Below, piece after piece: positions 21,296-33,245 of a stretch of 64,000 nt of DNA. This stretch comes from Naumovozyma dairenensis CBS 421 (Eukaryota > Ascomycota > Saccharomycetes > Saccharomycetales > Saccharomycetaceae): the NCBI RefSeq assembly GCF_000227115.2, contig NC_016485.2, positions 1,501,279 through 1,565,278 of the forward strand, given 5' to 3'. A program made the translations under genes and the position numbers. A model generated the notes under the pieces. That model saw nothing but the letters and a program-made list of their open reading frames with translations, searched no databases and had not been told where the DNA came from. The stretch's first letter is position 1; the number at the start of each line of letters is the position of its first letter.

Positions 21296-24200
21296 ATGCA
21301 ACTTCGCCGAAGGTTGAGTCGTGTTTCGACATTGACTCCATTTACTATCCCATACAAAAAAACTTTAGGCCATAAATTACGTGATTTCATAGATGAGTTA
21401 GGTCAGAAATTTACACCAATAAAGAAATATATATTCCCCAATTTTATTGCCGTTCATTATTTTTATATCATTTCATTGACTATCATTGCTTCAATATTGA
21501 TGTACCCTATCAAAAATGCCAGATATATCGATATTTTATTTTTGGCCGCAGGCGCTACAACACAAGGTGGTCTAAATACTGTAGATCTGAACGGCCTTAC
21601 ATTGTACCAGCAATTGATAATATATTTAACATGTATGCTTTCTACGCCGATCATCATTCATGGTTGTTTAGCGTTCGTTAGATTATACTGGTTCGAAAGA
21701 TATTTTGATGGTATTAGAGACTCCTCAAAGAGAAATTTTGAGATAAGGAGAACAAAAACAACTTATAGAAAGAGAATTAACTGCAAGGACAAAAACGAAT
21801 ATGTCCCATCAAGCTTATTCAAGATCGCATTTTTTTCAGTCCCGCAAAGAAGAGATGATTTCCAAGAAAAGTTATTCAGTGGTAAAATGGTCAATAGAGA
21901 TGAACAAGAATCCATCAATGATACAATTACTGGCCATAGTCGTTATGCAGCCATACGCCCACAGGCTAATTCCCACAATTCTGACTCCAACAGCTCCTCA
22001 GTACCAACTTCTAGTTCAACAAAGGACGAGGCATCGGTTACTAAACCATATATAAATCATACACTAGGGGTTTCCGAACCACAAATACGGCATAATGATG
22101 GGAGCTTTGATAGAGATTATGAGGATGAGACTGAAAACTTTGCTAGAAGGAGGATGTCAGAAGATATTTTGCCTGAAGATATGTATCGATCTATCATGCT
22201 GTTAAGGAATCAACATGATGATGCAAAAGAAGATGATGGACCTGCACTAATTGTGAAGGCCCCAACAGGAAGAAGCTTGAATTTTTATGACAGAGAAATA
22301 AGTCCAAAGGACATCACTGAAAATTCTTTACAACCGAGACCTGCAGATATAATAGACAACAACAGCTCAGCAGTGGAATCACTTTCCACTTTTGGCAATA
22401 TACCGAACAGCAGAAATGACAGTGAAAATGCATCCGATCGTAGTACAGATTTCAACAACGTCGAATCTGGGGCAGATTTATCAGATACTGAAGGGGTTCT
22501 GTCTCCACATAGTTCTCGGCAAAGTCTAGGCTCTATTAGCCCGAAAACAAGATCTAGATCTCCCGTATCAAACAAACATTACATGTTGAATTCAGAATGG
22601 AAACCAGATGAGGCAAATATACTGAATAGACAACGTCCAACTATTCAATTCGATATCACAAAACCCCCAAAGAGACGGTTACAACGAGAGAGACAAATAA
22701 AAGCACATAATGCTACCATGGAGGTAGATTCACCAAGATCATACTTTGCTCATACCCGAAGATCAAGCCGAAATATATTCAAACATATACCGAAGGGGAG
22801 GCGAATACGGCAAAAAATCAAAAGAAGCTTATCCACAGGTTCCACAGAAAAACGTACTGGGAAGAGTACAAGGCGTTCACGTGGACAATACACTGAACAT
22901 GATGGAGATAATGAAGAGTATTTTGCAGATGATGAAACAGACGACGAACAAGAAAATCTGAGCAGTAACAATAATGTTAACCGAACCCATTGGGAAGAAA
23001 CTGTTTCTAGACCACCTTTGAGGCAGAATAGATCATCATTCGATAATTCTCAGGGTCACGATATCGTACATCCCTTACATAAATCAAGGACCTACGACCA
23101 AGCATTGGTGAAAACGCTAGATGAGTTGGCAAGGAAGCCTGATTTCCAAAAGGTAATATATGAAGATTGGAAAGCCAAACATAGGAAGAGCAGCGCATTT
23201 CCGCATTTTGAAAGTCATTTCCCCCAAAACAAACGTGCCTCTGTACTATTCAAAGGAGATAGACCCCTCGGCCATCCCGGCCATGGATCAGACCAGTATA
23301 GTTCTGATTCTCATCCTAACCCATCTAGTATGAATGAAGATGATGGTTATCTCCAAAGTCTTGAAAGTACCAATGCCAACAAGCCCGACATTGATGAAGA
23401 AGGAAACTATTATGGACTACATTTCGACCCTGATATAAATTTTTCTCGCCCTCATGGGCACATAGAAAGAACAATGAGTACCAATTACTTGTCCTGGCAA
23501 CCAACCATAGGACGTAATTCTAATTTTTATGGTTTAACGCAAAGACAGAAAGATGAGCTAGGCGGTGTTGAATACAGAGCTATCAAGTTACTGTGCAGAA
23601 TTCTTCTTGCTTATTACATTGGCTTCAATATCATGGCATTTGTGATGTTAGTCCCATGGATCTGTGTTCGTAAACATTACATATCCATTGTTAGAGATGA
23701 TGGTATTTCACCTGCATGGTGGGGATTTTTCACTGCTATGAGTGCATTCTCTGACCTAGGATTAACATTGACGCCTGATTCCATGTCATCATTCAATAAA
23801 GCTATCTATCCATTACTTACCATGGCATGGTTTATTATTATCGGTAATACGGGGTTTCCTATATTATTAAGATTTATCATTTGGATCATGTTTAAACTGG
23901 CACCTGATTTGTCGCAATTGAAAGAAAGCCTTGGATTTTTACTGGATCATCCCCGTCGTTGCTTTACTTTGTTATTTCCAAGCGCAGCCACCTGGTGGCT
24001 TTTATTGATCTTATTATTTTTAAATTTTACCGATTTAATTTTATTTGTCATTTTAGATTTTGGCTCTTCGTACCTAGACGGTATTGGAAGAGGATACAAA
24101 GTTGTAATGGGATTATTTCAAGGTGTTTGTACCAGAACTGCTGGCTTTTCTGTCATGGATTTAAGTAAGCTACATGCGGCAATCCAAGTTTCTTACATGC

Positions 24201-25042
24201 TAATGATGTACGTTTCGGTCTTGCCATTAGCCATTTCTATAAGAAGAACGAATGTCTATGAGGAACAGTCTTTAGGAATATATGGTGAGATACGTACACC
24301 GGAAGAAATAGAAGAAGAAGAGGAAGAAGAGGATGGAGAGCATAGTGATGATGAACAAGATGACAATAATGAAGAAGAGTATGACGAGAGCTCAAACAAT
24401 GAAGAGGACAGTACGGAAACGTCTGGCTCATCAAGAAGCTCGAATAAGAAAAAGAACATGAGGAAAACTAAGAAAGTATCTACGAGATCTTTCATTGGAG
24501 CGCACTTAAGAAGACAGTTATCCTTTGATCTTTGGTTCTTATTCTTGGGGCTCTTTATTATCTGTATCTGTGAGAATGGTAAAATTAAGGATGATGCTGC
24601 ACCAGCTTTCAATGTATTTTCAATCTTGTTTGAGATTGTTAGTGCTTATGGTACTGTTGGGTTATCGCTTGGATATCCAAATACAAATCAATCATTCTCT
24701 GGCCGACTTACTGTATTGTCAAAGTTAGTAATTATTGCCATGTTAATTAGGGGAAGAAATAGAGGTTTGCCATATTCTTTGGACCGTGCAATTATGTTGC
24801 CAAGTGATAGGTTAGAACACATTGACCATATCGAAGACCTAAAGCTCAAAAAAAGAAGCGCCATCTCAAAAAGCGATAGTCAATCGAATAGAGATCCAAT
24901 GAACAGTTATGTAAAGAATGGAACAAGGTGGATACGACGAGGATTAAAGAAAAGTTTTACATTACCCCCTCAGCAACGCCAATCTTCAGCTGCTACATCT
25001 GCAAGATCTCATTTCTTGTCCGAAAGAAGTAACGAACAATAG
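21296..25042 (+). CDS. TRK1: Trk1, high-affinity potassium transporter
   Basis: 1248 codons (S. cerevisiae Trk1 1235). Plasma-membrane K+ uptake system of the Trk/Ktr/HKT superfamily: four membrane-pore-membrane units in one chain. Pore loops are visible. The first reads Ala-Thr-Thr-Gln-Gly-Gly-Leu-Asn-Thr-Val-Asp, the second Phe-Ser-Asp-Leu-Gly-Leu-Thr-Leu-Thr. The third reads Cys-Thr-Arg-Thr-Ala-Gly-Phe-Ser-Val and the fourth Tyr-Gly-Thr-Val-Gly-Leu-Ser-Leu-Gly. The very long hydrophilic loop between units one and two (about 600 residues, Ser/Arg/Asp-rich) is the mark of Trk1 rather than the shorter Trk2. A second acidic loop sits between units three and four. The N-terminus (Arg-Arg-x-x-Ser-Arg-Val-x-Thr-Leu) matches family starts. 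PBS2 upstream and URA2 downstream reproduce S. cerevisiae order. Confidence 0.98.
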   Translation: MQLRRRLSRVSTLTPFTIPYKKTLGHKLRDFIDELGQKFTPIKKYIFPNFIAVHYFYIISLTIIASILMYPIKNARYIDILFLAAGATTQGGLNTVDLNGLTLYQQLIIYLTCMLSTPIIIHGCLAFVRLYWFERYFDGIRDSSKRNFEIRRTKTTYRKRINCKDKNEYVPSSLFKIAFFSVPQRRDDFQEKLFSGKMVNRDEQESINDTITGHSRYAAIRPQANSHNSDSNSSSVPTSSSTKDEASVTKPYINHTLGVSEPQIRHNDGSFDRDYEDETENFARRRMSEDILPEDMYRSIMLLRNQHDDAKEDDGPALIVKAPTGRSLNFYDREISPKDITENSLQPRPADIIDNNSSAVESLSTFGNIPNSRNDSENASDRSTDFNNVESGADLSDTEGVLSPHSSRQSLGSISPKTRSRSPVSNKHYMLNSEWKPDEANILNRQRPTIQFDITKPPKRRLQRERQIKAHNATMEVDSPRSYFAHTRRSSRNIFKHIPKGRRIRQKIKRSLSTGSTEKRTGKSTRRSRGQYTEHDGDNEEYFADDETDDEQENLSSNNNVNRTHWEETVSRPPLRQNRSSFDNSQGHDIVHPLHKSRTYDQALVKTLDELARKPDFQKVIYEDWKAKHRKSSAFPHFESHFPQNKRASVLFKGDRPLGHPGHGSDQYSSDSHPNPSSMNEDDGYLQSLESTNANKPDIDEEGNYYGLHFDPDINFSRPHGHIERTMSTNYLSWQPTIGRNSNFYGLTQRQKDELGGVEYRAIKLLCRILLAYYIGFNIMAFVMLVPWICVRKHYISIVRDDGISPAWWGFFTAMSAFSDLGLTLTPDSMSSFNKAIYPLLTMAWFIIIGNTGFPILLRFIIWIMFKLAPDLSQLKESLGFLLDHPRRCFTLLFPSAATWWLLLILLFLNFTDLILFVILDFGSSYLDGIGRGYKVVMGLFQGVCTRTAGFSVMDLSKLHAAIQVSYMLMMYVSVLPLAISIRRTNVYEEQSLGIYGEIRTPEEIEEEEEEEDGEHSDDEQDDNNEEEYDESSNNEEDSTETSGSSRSSNKKKNMRKTKKVSTRSFIGAHLRRQLSFDLWFLFLGLFIICICENGKIKDDAAPAFNVFSILFEIVSAYGTVGLSLGYPNTNQSFSGRLTVLSKLVIIAMLIRGRNRGLPYSLDRAIMLPSDRLEHIDHIEDLKLKKRSAISKSDSQSNRDPMNSYVKNGTRWIRRGLKKSFTLPPQQRQSSAATSARSHFLSERSNEQ

Positions 25043-26295
25043 ATTATCGCCTATTATAAACTTTTATTGAATCATATACTTTATACAATTATGTAGTTAA
25101 AGTAACTAAAATAGCATTTGCATAATAGCATCAGAACTACTCTTTTTCTTTCGAATTGCCTATGACATCTCAGCTGAGATTGGTGAGGACTCCTACTGTA
25201 AATAAGCCATCTGACTTAAAAGCTCGATGTATCTAAGCTCCGAATACCCTATAATTAACTATTCCGACAAAGATCTTCATAAGGAGCACTTTTGGCATCC
25301 CATAAAATTCTGCTTTTAGCTACCAAATTTGATATATGCAATACATTCTCTGGGTACCAGTACGGTTTAAACTTTAATCTGCATTTGAAGAAATGTCGCG
25401 ATGACCAGGGTTTTATTCTCTTAAGAAACATCGAAGGTTTATATTTAATCAGTACACCACACTATAAGGTGTATGAAGGACAATTTTTAAAATATTATGT
25501 GGTGCACCAAAAATATGGACAAATAATGACATTTTGTAAAGATTTGTTACATATACTCAAGACATTTCAGAAGTGAGAAACAATTTACAAGAAATCGCCA
25601 TCGGTCTTTTCCGCATATTTCCTGAATATAAATACTACATGAAATTTCCAAGGTATCGTTTCGATTCTGTCTTCTCTTTCCTTTACGGTACAGAAAAAAA
25701 GAAGTATATTTTAATCAAACCAATTTTGTTTCTTGGAATATGTGGTCGTATACCTATTCTACTTCTTCTGTATAACTACTTTTTAGTCTTGTTTTTCTTC
25801 CAAGTATACCAAAGAAAATCTAAATTCATCTATTCAGCCAATTTCTTTTACGGATCAATAGCCATTTTTGAACAACCAAGGTTTAACTAGAGGTAGAAAT
25901 TATTAAACAGATACTATTTCATATTTCTATACCAAAGTATGTTATATCTCTTCCTTTGCCTCCTTATTTTGCAAGGAGAATTTTCGAGAAGTCCGCTTGG
26001 TTGGAAAATTTCCAACAGTAGAGTCAAAACATGAAGTTAAAAGAGTCAATTTTTTCAAGCCGTCCCTTGAGTTCACCAAACTGAAAAAGCCCTGGAACAT
26101 CACTCTCGAGGTAGGATCCGTAGTCTACTACATGAGAAGAACCATAGTTGCGTCTTATAAGGATGGACCTCATCTCGACCTACATATATATATTTAAGAT
26201 TATAATACTAACTAATGCACATTGTCACTACTTGTTTATGTTACAGGAACTTGAAAAAGCAAACGAACTTTAAAAAAAATATACAAGATTTCAAA
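25043..26295. other. Intergenic region TRK1/URA2 with decayed coding trace
   Basis: 1.25 kb. Two abutting plus-strand frames (25292-25576 and 25573-25890) lack ATG starts and are shifted by one base relative to each other. Together they give about 200 codons, hydrophobic in the second half. This may be a broken gene or chance. An imperfect inverted repeat, GTACACCACA (25452-25461) and TGTGGTGCAC (25498-25507), lies within the first. The last ~100 bases hold a TATATATATATT box and the URA2 leader. Confidence 0.45.
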
Positions 26296-29200
26296 ATGTC
26301 ATCAGGTATCCCAATTGCTCCAATTGCTCCTTCGCTTAAAGCTACAGGTGATCGTTTAGTCACTTTAGAGTTACAAGATGGTACTGTTTTACAAGGTTAT
26401 TCATTTGGTGCGGAAAAGAGTTGTGCCGGTGAATTGGTTTTCCAAACTGGTATGGTTGGTTATCCAGAATCCATCACTGATCCATCTTATGAGGGTCAAA
26501 TCTTAGTGATCACATTCCCTTTGGTTGGTAATTATGGTGTTCCTGATTTTAATCTAAAAACTAAATTTATCGAGTCTTTACCAAAATATTTTGAAAGTAA
26601 TAGAATTCATATAGCTGGTTTAGTCATCGCTCATTATACCGAAGATTACTCACATTGGTTAGCTGCATCATCTTTAGGCAAATGGCTACAAAAAGAAGGT
26701 GTTCCAGGTATCTATGGTGTCGATACAAGACTATTGACGAAGCATTTGAGAGATTCAGGGTCTATGCTTGGTAGATTAGCTTTACAAAAATTAAACACAA
26801 ACAGAATTAATGCAACTTCTTCTAATTGGCAAGAGGACTTTGATGTTCCAGAATGGGTTGATCCAAATACCCAAAATTTAGTTTCTCTAGTTTCTACGCA
26901 AGAACCAAAATTATACACACCTCCTAAAGAAGGAATAGACTTACAAACTGGTCCAGATGGTAAGACATTACGAATTTTAGCTATCGATGTCGGCATGAAA
27001 TATAACCAAATTCGTTGTTTTGTTAACCGTGGTGTTGAATTGAAGGTTGTTCCATGGAATTATGATTTCACTTCTGAAGAATATGATGGTTTATTTATTT
27101 CTAATGGTCCAGGTGATCCTTCAGTTTTGGACGATTTAACGAAAAGATTAACTTCTGTTGTTGAAGCTAAAAGGACTCCTATTTTTGGCATTTGTTTGGG
27201 CCATCAACTGTTAGCAAGAGCCACTGGTGCGTCCACGTTGAAACTGAAATTCGGTAACCGTGGTCATAATATTCCATGTACTTCTACTATCAGTGGTCGC
27301 TGTTATATTACTTCTCAGAATCATGGTTTCGCTGTTGATGTAGATACTTTATCCGATGGTTGGAAACCTCTCTTTTATAATGCTAATGACGGATCTAATG
27401 AAGGTATTTATCATTCGGAATTGCCGTTCTTTTCAGTGCAATTCCATCCTGAATCAACTCCAGGTCCAAGAGATACTGAATTTCTGTTCGACGTATTTAT
27501 CAAAGCTGTGAAAGAATTTAAACACAATAGAATCCTAAAACCAGTTGAATTCCCAGGCGGAAAAATCGAAGATAATCTGGCAGCACATCCAAGAGTAGAT
27601 CCTAAGAAGGTATTGATTTTAGGTTCAGGTGGGTTATCCATTGGTCAAGCTGGTGAATTTGATTATTCAGGTTCTCAAGCTATAAAGGCATTGAAAGAAG
27701 AAGGTATCTATACCATTTTGATCAATCCAAATATCGCTACGATTCAAACATCCAAAGGTTTAGCTGATAAAGTATACTTTTTACCTGTCACTGCAGATTT
27801 TGTAAGAAAAGTTATCCTACATGAAAGACCAGATGCAATTTACGTCACATTCGGTGGTCAAACAGCGCTCTCTGTCGGTATTGAACTAAAAGATGAATTC
27901 GAAAGTTTAGGTGTCAAAGTTTTGGGTACTCCGATCGATACTATCGTTGCTACCGAAGATCGTGAATTATTCGCAAACAAAATTGAAGAAATTAATGAAA
28001 AATGTGCCATGTCTCATGCAGCTAATTCTGTAGAAGAAGCTATGGCCGCAGCTAAGGATATTGGCTTCCCAGTCATTGTTCGTGCAGCATTTGCATTGGG
28101 TGGTTTAGGTTCTGGATTTGCAGACAACGAAAAAGAATTGATAGACTTATGTAATGTTGCCTTCGCATCATCACCCCAAGTTTTGGTAGAAAGATCCATG
28201 AAGGGTTGGAAAGAAATTGAGTACGAAGTGGTTCGTGATGCCTTTGATAACTGTGTCACCGTCTGTAATATGGAAAATTTTGATCCTCTAGGTATTCATA
28301 CTGGTGACTCTATTGTTGTTGCTCCATCCCAGACATTATCAGATGAAGAATATAATATGTTGAGAACTACAGCTGTTAATGTTATTAGACATCTTGGTGT
28401 TGTTGGTGAATGTAATATTCAATATGCTCTAAACCCTTTCTCTAAAGAATATTGTATTATTGAGGTCAATGCTCGTTTGTCACGTTCTTCTGCGCTAGCT
28501 TCTAAAGCCACTGGTTATCCATTAGCTTATACTGCTGCCAAATTAGGATTGAACATTCCTTTAAATGAAGTTACTAACTCTGTTACAAAATCGACATGTG
28601 CTTGCTTTGAACCATCATTAGATTATTGTGTGGTTAAGATGCCAAGATGGGACTTGAAAAAATTCTCAAGAGTTTCGACTGAATTATCATCATCAATGAA
28701 ATCTGTTGGTGAAGTAATGAGTGTTGGTAGAACCTTCGAGGAAGCTATACAAAAAGCCATTAGGTCAACCGAATATGCTAACCTAGGTTTTAATGAAACT
28801 GATTTGAATATTAATATTGATTACGAGTTGAATAATCCATCTGATCTACGTGTTTTCGCTATTGCTAATGCTTTTGCCAAGAAGGGTTACTCTGTAGAAA
28901 AAGTTTGGGAAATGACAAAAATTGATAAATGGTTCTTACATAAGCTCTACGACTTGATTACGTTTGGGCAAAAGCTTTGTGAAATCGGTGCCATTGAGAA
29001 TTTTCCATCCTTATTATTGAGAGAAGCTAAACAACTAGGTTTTGATGACAGGCAAATTGCTAAATTTTTGAACTCTAATGAAGTTGCCATTCGTAGATTA
29101 AGAAAAGATTATGGTATTACTCCTTTTGTGAAACAGATCGATACAGTTGCTGCTGAATTTCCAGCTTTCACGAACTATTTGTACATGACATATAATGCAG

Positions 29201-32200
29201 CCGCGCACGATGTAACTTTCGATGATCATGGTGTTATGGTTCTAGGCTCAGGTGTTTATCGTATTGGTTCTTCTGTTGAATTTGATTGGTGTGCTGTTAC
29301 CGCTGTTAGGACACTTCGTGCTAACGCAGTTAAGACTATTATGATTAATTACAATCCAGAAACTGTCTCTACTGATTATGATGAAGCTGACAGGTTATAT
29401 TTTGAAACAATCAATTTAGAGAGAGTTTTAGATATTTATGAACTTGAATCTTCTGCTGGTGTTGTCGTTTCTATGGGTGGTCAAACTTCTAATAATATTG
29501 CAATGTCATTACACCACGAAAACGTCAAAATTTTAGGTACTTCACCATTAATGATCGACTCTGCTGAAAATCGTTATAAATTCTCCCGTATGCTGGACCA
29601 AATTGGCGTCGACCAACCAGCATGGAAAGAACTAACATCCATGGATGAAGCAGAAGAATTTGCTAATAAAGTTGGTTATCCAGTTTTAGTTCGTCCCTCT
29701 TATGTTCTATCTGGTGCTGCAATGAATACTGTTTATTCGAGGAATGATTTAGAATCTTATTTGAATCAAGCGGTTGAGGTATCGCGTGATTATCCAGTCG
29801 TCATTACCAAATATATTGAAAATGCTAAAGAAATTGAAATGGATGCTGTCGCTAGAAATGGTGAACTTGTCATGCATGTTGTGTCAGAACATGTTGAAAA
29901 TGCCGGTGTTCATTCCGGTGATGCCACGTTGATTGTACCTCCACAAGATTTGGCACAAGAAACTGTTGATAGAATTGTCGTCGCAACGGCAAAGATTGGT
30001 AAAGCATTGAAAATAACAGGTCCTTACAATATCCAATTCATTGCTAAAGATAACGACATTAAAGTTATTGAATGTAATGTCCGTGCTTCACGTTCCTTCC
30101 CATTCATCTCAAAGGTTGTTGGTGTGAATTTAATCGAGTTAGCTACCAAGGCCATTATGGGAATTCCATTTGAGCCATATCCAGTTAAAAAGTTACCAAA
30201 TGATTATGTTGCTGTTAAAGTTCCTCAATTCTCATTTCCTCGTCTTGCTGGTGCAGATCCTGTTTTAGGTGTGGAAATGGCGTCTACCGGTGAAGTTGCA
30301 TCCTTTGGACATTCTAAATATGAAGCATACCTGAAGGCTTTACTTGCTACTGGCTTTAACTTACCAAAGAAAAACATTTTATTGTCCATCGGTTCTTATA
30401 AAGAGAAACAAGAATTACTACCATCTGTCAGAAAGCTCTTTGACATGGGTTATAAGTTATTTGCTACTGCTGGTACAGCCGATTTTATGTCAGAAAATGG
30501 TATTCCTATCCAATACTTAGGTATCTTAGACAATGAGGATGAAGAGAAAAAAGAATATTCCTTGACTCAACATTTGGCGAATAATGAAATCGACCTATAT
30601 ATTAATCTACCATCAGCAAATAGATTCCGCCGTCCTGCTTCTTATGTCTCCAATGGTTATAGAACCCGTAGAATGGCCGTTGATTATTCTGTTCCTTTAG
30701 TCACCAATGTTAAATGTGCAAAGTTATTGATTGAAGCCATGTCAAGAATTAAAGAACTAGATGTTTCAGAACGTGATGCCCAAACTTCTCATCGAACAAT
30801 TACTTTGCCTGGGTTGATTAACGTTGCATCGTTCGTTCCAAACGTTTCAAATGTCATTAAAGGCCCTGTTGAATTAAGAGAGACAACAAGATTAGGTTTA
30901 GAATCTGGTTTTACATTTTCTCAAATCATGCCAAGATCCATTATTGGTCCAACTATTACTGATCATCATTCATTGAATGCGGCTTTCTCTACTGCTAAAG
31001 ACGCTGCATATACCGACTTCTCGTTTACAATTGCTGGGACTTCAAATAATGTTGATTCAGTTGCCTCTTCAGCCGACAGAGTAAGTGCATTATTCCTACC
31101 ATTCCGTGAATTAAAGGGTAAGGTTTCTGTTGTTGCTGATCTTTTAAAGAAGTGGCCAACTGAGAAACAGGTTATAGCTGAGGCAAAAACTGCTGATTTG
31201 GCTTCCGTTTTACTATTGACTTCATTACAAAATAGATCCATTCATATCACTGGTGTTTCGAACAGACAAGATCTCTCATTAATTATCGCTGTTAAAGCAA
31301 AAGACCCCAGAGTTACATGTGATGTTTGTATCCATTCGTTATTTGTCACACAAGAAGACTATCCGGATGGTGTTTTCTTACTTACCCCCGAAGATCAAAA
31401 GTTCTTCTGGGATAATTTAGATTCTATTGATGCATTTTCCATTGGTGCTCTACCAACTGCCTTGGCTTCTATTACTGGTAATAAGGTGGATATTGGTTCT
31501 GGTATCAAAGACGCCCTGCCTTTACTTTTCTCAGCTGTTGAAGATGGCAGATTAACAATCGAAGATATTATCTTACGTTTACATGATAATCCAGTCAAAA
31601 TTTTCAATATTCCTGAACAAAATGCACTAATTGAAGTTGACTTAGATTATTCGTTCACTTCGAATAAAAGATGGTCTCCTTACACTAAGGGAGGATTGAA
31701 AGGTGGTATTGAACGTGTGCTATTAAACAATGAAAGTGTTGTTTTAAGCGGTGAATTGATCGCCATTCAACCAACTGGTATATCTGTTGTTAAAGCACGC
31801 TCTGCTCCTGTTTCTGAAATTAGGGAAGAAGAACCATTACCAAAGGTACTTCCACAACGTGACTGGCCTACTTTTGATAACGTTGAGGATGCAGAACAAT
31901 ATATGGATCAACCAATAGAACAAAAATTAATGTCATCTAGACCACCAAAAGAATTGATTGTTCCAGGTGCTATACAAAATTTGATCCGTGGTAATAATCC
32001 ATTCCTTGGTAGACATATTCTTTCTGTTAAACAATTTGACCGTTCTGACTTACATATATTATTCGGTGTTGCTCAAGAGATCAGAGCAGCTGTTGCCAGA
32101 TACGGTGTGCTAGATTTGATGAAAGGACATGTCTTAAGTACTATCTTTTACGAACCATCTACTCGTACATGCTCTTCATTTATTGCTGCTATGGAACGTC

Positions 32201-32925
32201 TAGGTGGTAGAGTTGTCAATATTAATCCATCGGTATCTTCTGTTAAGAAAGGTGAAACGTTACAAGATACTATTAGAACTGTTGCTTGTTATGCAGATGC
32301 TATTGCTATGCGTCATCCTGAAGAAATGTCTGTCCATATTGCTGCCAAGTATTCTCCTGTTCCAATTATCAACGGTGGTAATGGTTCCCGTGAACATCCC
32401 ACTCAAGCATTCTTAGATTTGTTTACTATTCGTGAAGAGATTGGTACTGTTAATGGTATCAACGTAACTTTCTTAGGTGATTTAAAACATGGTAGAACTG
32501 TCCATTCTTTATGTCGTTTATTAATGCATTATGAAGTTAAGGTTAATTTAGTTTCTCCACCAGAATTGAGGATTCCAGCTGCTTTAAGAAAAGAACTAGA
32601 AGCTGCGAACATGCTAGGTGTTGAAAGTGTTGAGCTAACTCCTGAAATAATTTCGAAATCTGATGTATTGTACTGCACAAGAGTTCAAGAAGAGAGATTT
32701 AAGAGTCGTGAAGACTATGAACGTTTAAGAGATGCATACATTGTTGACAATAGAATCTTGGCCCATGCCAAAGAAAATATGGCTATTATGCATCCACTTC
32801 CAAGAGTCAATGAAATCAAGGAAGAAGTTGATTACGATCATCGTGCCGCATACTTCAGACAAATGAAATACGGTCTCTATGTTAGAATGGCATTATTGGC
32901 TATGGTTATGGGTCTTGATATCTAA
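26296..32925 (+). CDS. URA2: Ura2, CPSase-ATCase fusion of pyrimidine synthesis
   Basis: 2209 codons from the ATG at 26296 (S. cerevisiae 2214). An in-frame ATG at 26215 would add 27 residues with no counterpart, so I prefer the inner start. The fusion catalyses the first two steps of UMP synthesis and is feedback-inhibited by UTP. Domains: glutaminase with catalytic Cys300 (Gly-Ile-Cys-Leu-Gly-His-Gln) and His384/Glu386, about 1-400. The duplicated ATP-grasp carbamoyl-phosphate synthetase follows, about 430-1480. The dihydroorotase-like domain, about 1490-1850, is dead: the metal-binding His-x-His of the Leu-Pro-Gly-Leu-Ile-Asp-Val-His-x-His motif is Ala1511-Ser-Phe1513. Aspartate transcarbamylase, about 1900-2209, has the carbamoyl-phosphate loop Ser1955-Thr-Arg-Thr. 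Codon use indicates strong expression. This is the best-conserved gene of the window. Confidence 0.99.
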   Translation: MSSGIPIAPIAPSLKATGDRLVTLELQDGTVLQGYSFGAEKSCAGELVFQTGMVGYPESITDPSYEGQILVITFPLVGNYGVPDFNLKTKFIESLPKYFESNRIHIAGLVIAHYTEDYSHWLAASSLGKWLQKEGVPGIYGVDTRLLTKHLRDSGSMLGRLALQKLNTNRINATSSNWQEDFDVPEWVDPNTQNLVSLVSTQEPKLYTPPKEGIDLQTGPDGKTLRILAIDVGMKYNQIRCFVNRGVELKVVPWNYDFTSEEYDGLFISNGPGDPSVLDDLTKRLTSVVEAKRTPIFGICLGHQLLARATGASTLKLKFGNRGHNIPCTSTISGRCYITSQNHGFAVDVDTLSDGWKPLFYNANDGSNEGIYHSELPFFSVQFHPESTPGPRDTEFLFDVFIKAVKEFKHNRILKPVEFPGGKIEDNLAAHPRVDPKKVLILGSGGLSIGQAGEFDYSGSQAIKALKEEGIYTILINPNIATIQTSKGLADKVYFLPVTADFVRKVILHERPDAIYVTFGGQTALSVGIELKDEFESLGVKVLGTPIDTIVATEDRELFANKIEEINEKCAMSHAANSVEEAMAAAKDIGFPVIVRAAFALGGLGSGFADNEKELIDLCNVAFASSPQVLVERSMKGWKEIEYEVVRDAFDNCVTVCNMENFDPLGIHTGDSIVVAPSQTLSDEEYNMLRTTAVNVIRHLGVVGECNIQYALNPFSKEYCIIEVNARLSRSSALASKATGYPLAYTAAKLGLNIPLNEVTNSVTKSTCACFEPSLDYCVVKMPRWDLKKFSRVSTELSSSMKSVGEVMSVGRTFEEAIQKAIRSTEYANLGFNETDLNINIDYELNNPSDLRVFAIANAFAKKGYSVEKVWEMTKIDKWFLHKLYDLITFGQKLCEIGAIENFPSLLLREAKQLGFDDRQIAKFLNSNEVAIRRLRKDYGITPFVKQIDTVAAEFPAFTNYLYMTYNAAAHDVTFDDHGVMVLGSGVYRIGSSVEFDWCAVTAVRTLRANAVKTIMINYNPETVSTDYDEADRLYFETINLERVLDIYELESSAGVVVSMGGQTSNNIAMSLHHENVKILGTSPLMIDSAENRYKFSRMLDQIGVDQPAWKELTSMDEAEEFANKVGYPVLVRPSYVLSGAAMNTVYSRNDLESYLNQAVEVSRDYPVVITKYIENAKEIEMDAVARNGELVMHVVSEHVENAGVHSGDATLIVPPQDLAQETVDRIVVATAKIGKALKITGPYNIQFIAKDNDIKVIECNVRASRSFPFISKVVGVNLIELATKAIMGIPFEPYPVKKLPNDYVAVKVPQFSFPRLAGADPVLGVEMASTGEVASFGHSKYEAYLKALLATGFNLPKKNILLSIGSYKEKQELLPSVRKLFDMGYKLFATAGTADFMSENGIPIQYLGILDNEDEEKKEYSLTQHLANNEIDLYINLPSANRFRRPASYVSNGYRTRRMAVDYSVPLVTNVKCAKLLIEAMSRIKELDVSERDAQTSHRTITLPGLINVASFVPNVSNVIKGPVELRETTRLGLESGFTFSQIMPRSIIGPTITDHHSLNAAFSTAKDAAYTDFSFTIAGTSNNVDSVASSADRVSALFLPFRELKGKVSVVADLLKKWPTEKQVIAEAKTADLASVLLLTSLQNRSIHITGVSNRQDLSLIIAVKAKDPRVTCDVCIHSLFVTQEDYPDGVFLLTPEDQKFFWDNLDSIDAFSIGALPTALASITGNKVDIGSGIKDALPLLFSAVEDGRLTIEDIILRLHDNPVKIFNIPEQNALIEVDLDYSFTSNKRWSPYTKGGLKGGIERVLLNNESVVLSGELIAIQPTGISVVKARSAPVSEIREEEPLPKVLPQRDWPTFDNVEDAEQYMDQPIEQKLMSSRPPKELIVPGAIQNLIRGNNPFLGRHILSVKQFDRSDLHILFGVAQEIRAAVARYGVLDLMKGHVLSTIFYEPSTRTCSSFIAAMERLGGRVVNINPSVSSVKKGETLQDTIRTVACYADAIAMRHPEEMSVHIAAKYSPVPIINGGNGSREHPTQAFLDLFTIREEIGTVNGINVTFLGDLKHGRTVHSLCRLLMHYEVKVNLVSPPELRIPAALRKELEAANMLGVESVELTPEIISKSDVLYCTRVQEERFKSREDYERLRDAYIVDNRILAHAKENMAIMHPLPRVNEIKEEVDYDHRAAYFRQMKYGLYVRMALLAMVMGLDI

Positions 32926-33245
32926 ACTTCCTTTTCATGCATAAGCCGTATAATAAGATAACATATACGAAGTACCTTAAATATATCTCTACAATATAAC
33001 AATAATAACTACACAAATCAACAATAATATTTAATGAATTTTATAGAGGAACCTTCTTTTTTTTGCCTGTCATTTAAATTTAATTTCTTATTCTATCGAG
33101 CCTACTCAATATTTATAGCGGAAAAGCGCTATAACCTGCCTATATATTTATATACTAAGTAGACATACAGTCTAACACTTCATAGAAGGAAAGAGACAAT
33201 ACAGGCTGGCAAACCACGAATTGTAAGTTGTCACATAAAGATTAG
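32926..33245. other. Intergenic region URA2/AIM23
   Basis: 320 bases: AT-rich URA2 terminator region and AIM23 leader. Nothing further recognised. Confidence 0.6.

Noticed and set aside
24256..24612. 118-codon minus-strand Ser-rich frame
   Set aside because: Shadow of the acidic cytosolic loop of TRK1.
26215..26295. 27-residue N-terminal extension of Ura2
   Set aside because: Not present in known Ura2 proteins; the inner ATG at 26296 has a better context and matches the usual start.
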